The notes under the pieces: model-generated | Databases searched by the model: none | Told to the model about the DNA's origin: nothing | Seen by the model: the letters and a program-made list of their open reading frames with translations, nothing else | Shown: positions 31,543-33,919 of the stretch, piece by piece | Numbering within the stretch: the first letter of the stretch is position 1 | How the letters are laid out: each line of letters begins with the position of its first letter | Made by a program: the position numbers and the translations under genes | NCBI RefSeq assembly: GCF_900110575.1 | Contig: NZ_FOEF01000040.1 | Span: 1-33,919 of the forward strand | Source: Amycolatopsis saalfeldensis | GTDB taxonomy: Bacteria > Actinomycetota > Actinomycetes > Mycobacteriales > Pseudonocardiaceae | Direction: 5' to 3' | DNA length: 33,919 bases

Positions 31543-32361
31543 ATGACCACCAGCAATAAGTCCCCGGAGCGCCGGTTCCGCGCGCGCTCGAAGCTGCGCA
31601 GGCGTTTCGCCGGCCTGCTCGCACTCGGTGTCGCCCTGGTGGGAGCCGGCGCGCTGTACGCCGTGTTCGCGCCCGAGCCGCAGACCGCGCAGGCCCAGGG
31701 CGACCCGGCGCTGCTGCGCCAGGGGGAGCAGGTTTACAACAACACCTGCATCGAGTGCCACGGCGCGAACCTCGAGGGCGTCAAGGACCGCGGTCCGAGC
31801 CTGATCGGCATCGGCGACGCGGCCGTGTACTTCCAGACCTCGTCCGGCCGGATGCCCGCGGCTCGCCAGGAAGCGCAGGCCGAGCGCAAGCCGCCGAAGC
31901 TGACTCCGAGCGAGATCGACGCGATCGGCGCGTACGTGCAGGCGCACGGCGGCGGCGTCCAGCGGCCCGCGGAAACCGGTGCGGCGCTGCGCGGCAGCGA
32001 CCCGGCCCGCGGCGGCGAGCTGTTCCGGCTCAACTGCGCGTCGTGCCACAACTTCACCGGCCGTGGCGGGGCGCTGTCGGCGGGCAAGTACGCGCCGAAC
32101 CTGGACCCGGCCACCGAAGAGCAGATCTACGACGCGATGCTCACCGGGCCGCAGAACATGCCCAAATTCTCCGACCGGCAGCTCAACCCGGAGGAGAAGA
32201 AGGACATCGTGGCGTACGTGAAGTCGGTGTCCGACGGCAACAACGACCCCGGCGGCAACGGCCTCGGCGGGGTCGGCCCCGCCTCGGAGGGCCTGATCGC
32301 TTTCGTAGTCGGAATCGGCGCGCTCATCGGCGTGACACTGTGGATTGGATCGAAGGCATGA
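31543..32361 (+). CDS. qcrC: Diheme cytochrome c subunit of the bcc complex
   Basis: A 272-aa membrane-anchored dihaem cytochrome c that replaces soluble cytochrome c in actinobacteria, passing electrons from QcrA/QcrB to CtaC. An N-terminal helix (FAGLLALGVALVGAGALYAVF) acts as signal or anchor. Two haem-binding CxxCH motifs lie at residues 69-73 (CIECH) and 165-169 (CASCH), each followed by a methionine-bearing segment (SGRMPA and QNMPKFS). A C-terminal anchor helix follows (GLIAFVVGIGALIGVTLWIG). ATG 31543 has AAGGG upstream. The stop overlaps the qcrA start as ATGA. Confidence 0.97.
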   Translation: MTTSNKSPERRFRARSKLRRRFAGLLALGVALVGAGALYAVFAPEPQTAQAQGDPALLRQGEQVYNNTCIECHGANLEGVKDRGPSLIGIGDAAVYFQTSSGRMPAARQEAQAERKPPKLTPSEIDAIGAYVQAHGGGVQRPAETGAALRGSDPARGGELFRLNCASCHNFTGRGGALSAGKYAPNLDPATEEQIYDAMLTGPQNMPKFSDRQLNPEEKKDIVAYVKSVSDGNNDPGGNGLGGVGPASEGLIAFVVGIGALIGVTLWIGSKA

Positions 32362-33509
32362 GTGCCGAAGGGCCCCAGCCGCCCTCGGAGGCGGAGCTGG
32401 CTGAAATGGACCGCGACCAGCTGCTGAAGCTGGGCGGTGAGCTCGACGGCGTCGAGATCGTCGACTACCCGGAACCCTGGCCGGTCAAGAACACCCGCGC
32501 CGAGCGGCGCGCGGAGCGGCTGGTCGCGTTCTGGTTCGTGCTGTCGGCGCTCGCCGGGCTGGCCTTCGTGGTCGTGCTCGCGTGGCCGAAGTGGTGGGAG
32601 TACAAGGCGCCGAGTGACCCGACCGGGCACGAGACGTACAGCCTGTACACCCCGGCGCTGGGCGTTACGCTCGGTGTGGCCGTGCTGGCGCTGGGCATCG
32701 GCGTGATCCTCTACACGAAGAAGTTCGTGCCGGCCGAGACCTCCGTGCAGCAGCGCGGCGACGGTCCGTCCAAGGAGGTCGACCGCGCGACGATCCTGGC
32801 CCAGCTGGCCGACGCCGGGAACCGCAGCACCATCGCGCGCCGGTCGCTGATCAAGCGCACCGCGATCGGCGGGGCCGGCGTGCTCGGCCTCGCGGCCGCG
32901 GCCCTGCCGGTGGCGTCCTTCATCAAGGACCCCTGGAAGGACACGAACAACAAGGACTCGCTCTGGCACACCGGCTGGCAGCCGCAGTTCGCCGGCGAGA
33001 AGGTCTACCTGCGGCGCAACACCGGCAGCCTGGACGAGGACGTCGAGAAGGGCGTCACCCGGGTGCGGGTCGAGGACCTAGACGCGGGTGCCATGGAGAC
33101 GGTGTTCCCGTACCGCGACTCGGAGAAGGGCGACCGCGAGGCGCTGGCCGCCGCGCTGACCCGGGTGGACAACCCGGTCATGCTCATCCGGCTGCGCACC
33201 ACCGACGCCGCGCGCGTGGTGAAGCGGAAGGGCCAGGAGGACTTCAACTTCGGCGACTACTACGCGTACACGAAGATCTGCAGCCACGTCGGCTGCCCGA
33301 CCTCCCTGTACGAGCAGCGCACGAACCGCATCCTCTGCCCGTGCCACCAGTCGCAGTTCGACGCACTGCACTACGCCAAGCCCATCTTCGGCCCGGCGAC
33401 CCGGCCGCTGGCCCAGCTGCCCATCACGGTTGACGAAGAGGGATACTTGGTCGCGCGGAGCGACTTCATCGAGGCCATTGGTCCGGCCTTTTGGGAGCGT
33501 AAGTCATGA
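32358..33509 (+). CDS. qcrA: Rieske iron-sulfur subunit of the bcc complex
   Basis: A 383-aa actinobacterial Rieske protein. There are three membrane helices: LVAFWFVLSALAGLAFVVVLAW, YTPALGVTLGVAVLALGIGVILY, and a third after the twin arginine in ARRSLIKRTAIGGAGVLGLAAA. The C-terminal domain binds a 2Fe-2S cluster through Cys308/His310 (CSHVGC) and Cys327/His330 (CPCHQSQF), with Cys313 and Cys329 forming the usual disulfide. The twin-arginine before the last helix matches the dual Sec/Tat insertion known for this family. The ATG overlaps the qcrC stop and the TGA overlaps the qcrB start (ATGA in both cases), giving tight translational coupling. Confidence 0.97.
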   Translation: MSAEGPQPPSEAELAEMDRDQLLKLGGELDGVEIVDYPEPWPVKNTRAERRAERLVAFWFVLSALAGLAFVVVLAWPKWWEYKAPSDPTGHETYSLYTPALGVTLGVAVLALGIGVILYTKKFVPAETSVQQRGDGPSKEVDRATILAQLADAGNRSTIARRSLIKRTAIGGAGVLGLAAAALPVASFIKDPWKDTNNKDSLWHTGWQPQFAGEKVYLRRNTGSLDEDVEKGVTRVRVEDLDAGAMETVFPYRDSEKGDREALAAALTRVDNPVMLIRLRTTDAARVVKRKGQEDFNFGDYYAYTKICSHVGCPTSLYEQRTNRILCPCHQSQFDALHYAKPIFGPATRPLAQLPITVDEEGYLVARSDFIEAIGPAFWERKS

Positions 33510-33919
33510 GTTCACTCACCACGCCCACGAAGGGCACGAGCGCGCTCGAGAAGCAGCTGGCCACGGCCGCGGAGGGCGCCGACCAGCGCTACCACATGGC
33601 CAAGGGCCTGCGGCACCAGTTCAACAAGGTCTTCCCGACGCACTGGTCGTTCCTGCTGGGCGAGATCGCGCTCTACAGCTTCATCATCCTGCTGCTTTCG
33701 GGTGTGTACCTGACGCTGTTCTTCGATCCCTCCATGGAGGAGGTCGTCTATCACGGCAGCTTCCAGAACATGCAGGGCCTGGAGATGTCGAAGGCGTTCG
33801 CGAGCACGCTGGACATCTCGTTCGACGTGCGCGGTGGCCTGTTCGTGCGCCAGCTGCACCACTGGGCGGCGCTGATCTTCGTCGCCTCGATGATGGTCCA
33901 CATGTGCCGGATCTTCTTC
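33506..33919 (+). CDS. qcrB: Cytochrome b subunit of the bcc complex, N-terminal fragment
   Basis: The first 138 codons are present; the gene runs off the window end. The protein starts MSSLTTPTKGTSALEKQLAT. It then has LRHQFNKVFPTHWSFLLGEIALYSFIILLLSGVYLTLFF (helix A) and FVRQLHHWAALIFVASMMVHMCRIFF (start of helix B with the haem-ligand histidines in LHHW and VHM). This is typical of cytochrome b, which carries the quinol oxidation site targeted by bcc inhibitors. The start overlaps the qcrA stop (ATGA, 33506-33509). Confidence 0.95.
   Translation, partial: MSSLTTPTKGTSALEKQLATAAEGADQRYHMAKGLRHQFNKVFPTHWSFLLGEIALYSFIILLLSGVYLTLFFDPSMEEVVYHGSFQNMQGLEMSKAFASTLDISFDVRGGLFVRQLHHWAALIFVASMMVHMCRIFF

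Overview
This is a GC-rich actinobacterial chromosome segment, most likely from the Pseudonocardiales and probably Amycolatopsis-like. The evidence is the very high G+C third positions, an F420-type luciferase-like enzyme, the actinobacterial QcrCAB/CtaC-E-F respiratory genes, and gene order. The order qcrB-qcrA-qcrC-ctaE-trpD ... ctaF-ctaC-asnB-adoK(pfkB)-erpA-DUF3043 ... cobT-ilvE-pepA-E2(dlaT/sucB)-TIGR01777-lipB-lipA follows the Mycobacterium tuberculosis Rv2192-Rv2218 block as I remember it, with accessory genes inserted. This is core chromosome: I see no insertion sequence, prophage, CRISPR array, tRNA or rRNA.

Positions 1-11335 form a lipoate and 2-oxoacid dehydrogenase region. It holds the start of lipA (minus), an inserted SDR / unknown protein / TetR / LLM-oxidoreductase group, and lipB. 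It also holds a PAP2 phosphatase, a His/Pro/Arg-rich tandem-repeat ORF, a TIGR01777 epimerase, a winged-helix regulator with an exported serine hydrolase, the E2 acyltransferase with two lipoyl domains, and E3 (lpdA). LipB and LipA make the lipoyl groups carried by the E2. From the epimerase to lipB, consecutive ORFs are linked by four-base stop/start overlaps. This includes the repeat ORF, which is the oddest object in the window.

Positions 11537-21284 carry housekeeping and conserved unknown genes: an SMI1/KNR4 protein, leucyl aminopeptidase, a membrane protein with a DUF402 protein, a small membrane protein, ilvE, cobT, an orphan IspD-like cytidylyltransferase, an aldo/keto reductase and a DUF3043 protein.

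Positions 21430-33919 carry an ErpA-type Fe-S carrier, a small unknown gene, the adenosine kinase-like PfkB protein and asnB. The aa3 oxidase genes ctaC and ctaF follow, then an EamA exporter divergent from a GlxA-like AraC regulator. Next come trpD with an atypical receiver protein and an unknown gene, and finally ctaE-qcrC-qcrA-qcrB, cut off by the window end. The ctaC/F/E and qcrCAB products together form the cytochrome bcc-aa3 supercomplex, with erpA supplying Fe-S assembly functions nearby.

Two window-wide patterns stand out. About ten genes have a TANNNT hexamer ending 6-8 nt before the start codon and no good Shine-Dalgarno sequence, which suggests leaderless transcription. Convergent gene pairs are often separated by long, perfect hairpins with poor T-tracts. 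The only stretch over 300 bases whose coding status is doubtful is the repeat region at about 4914-5525.
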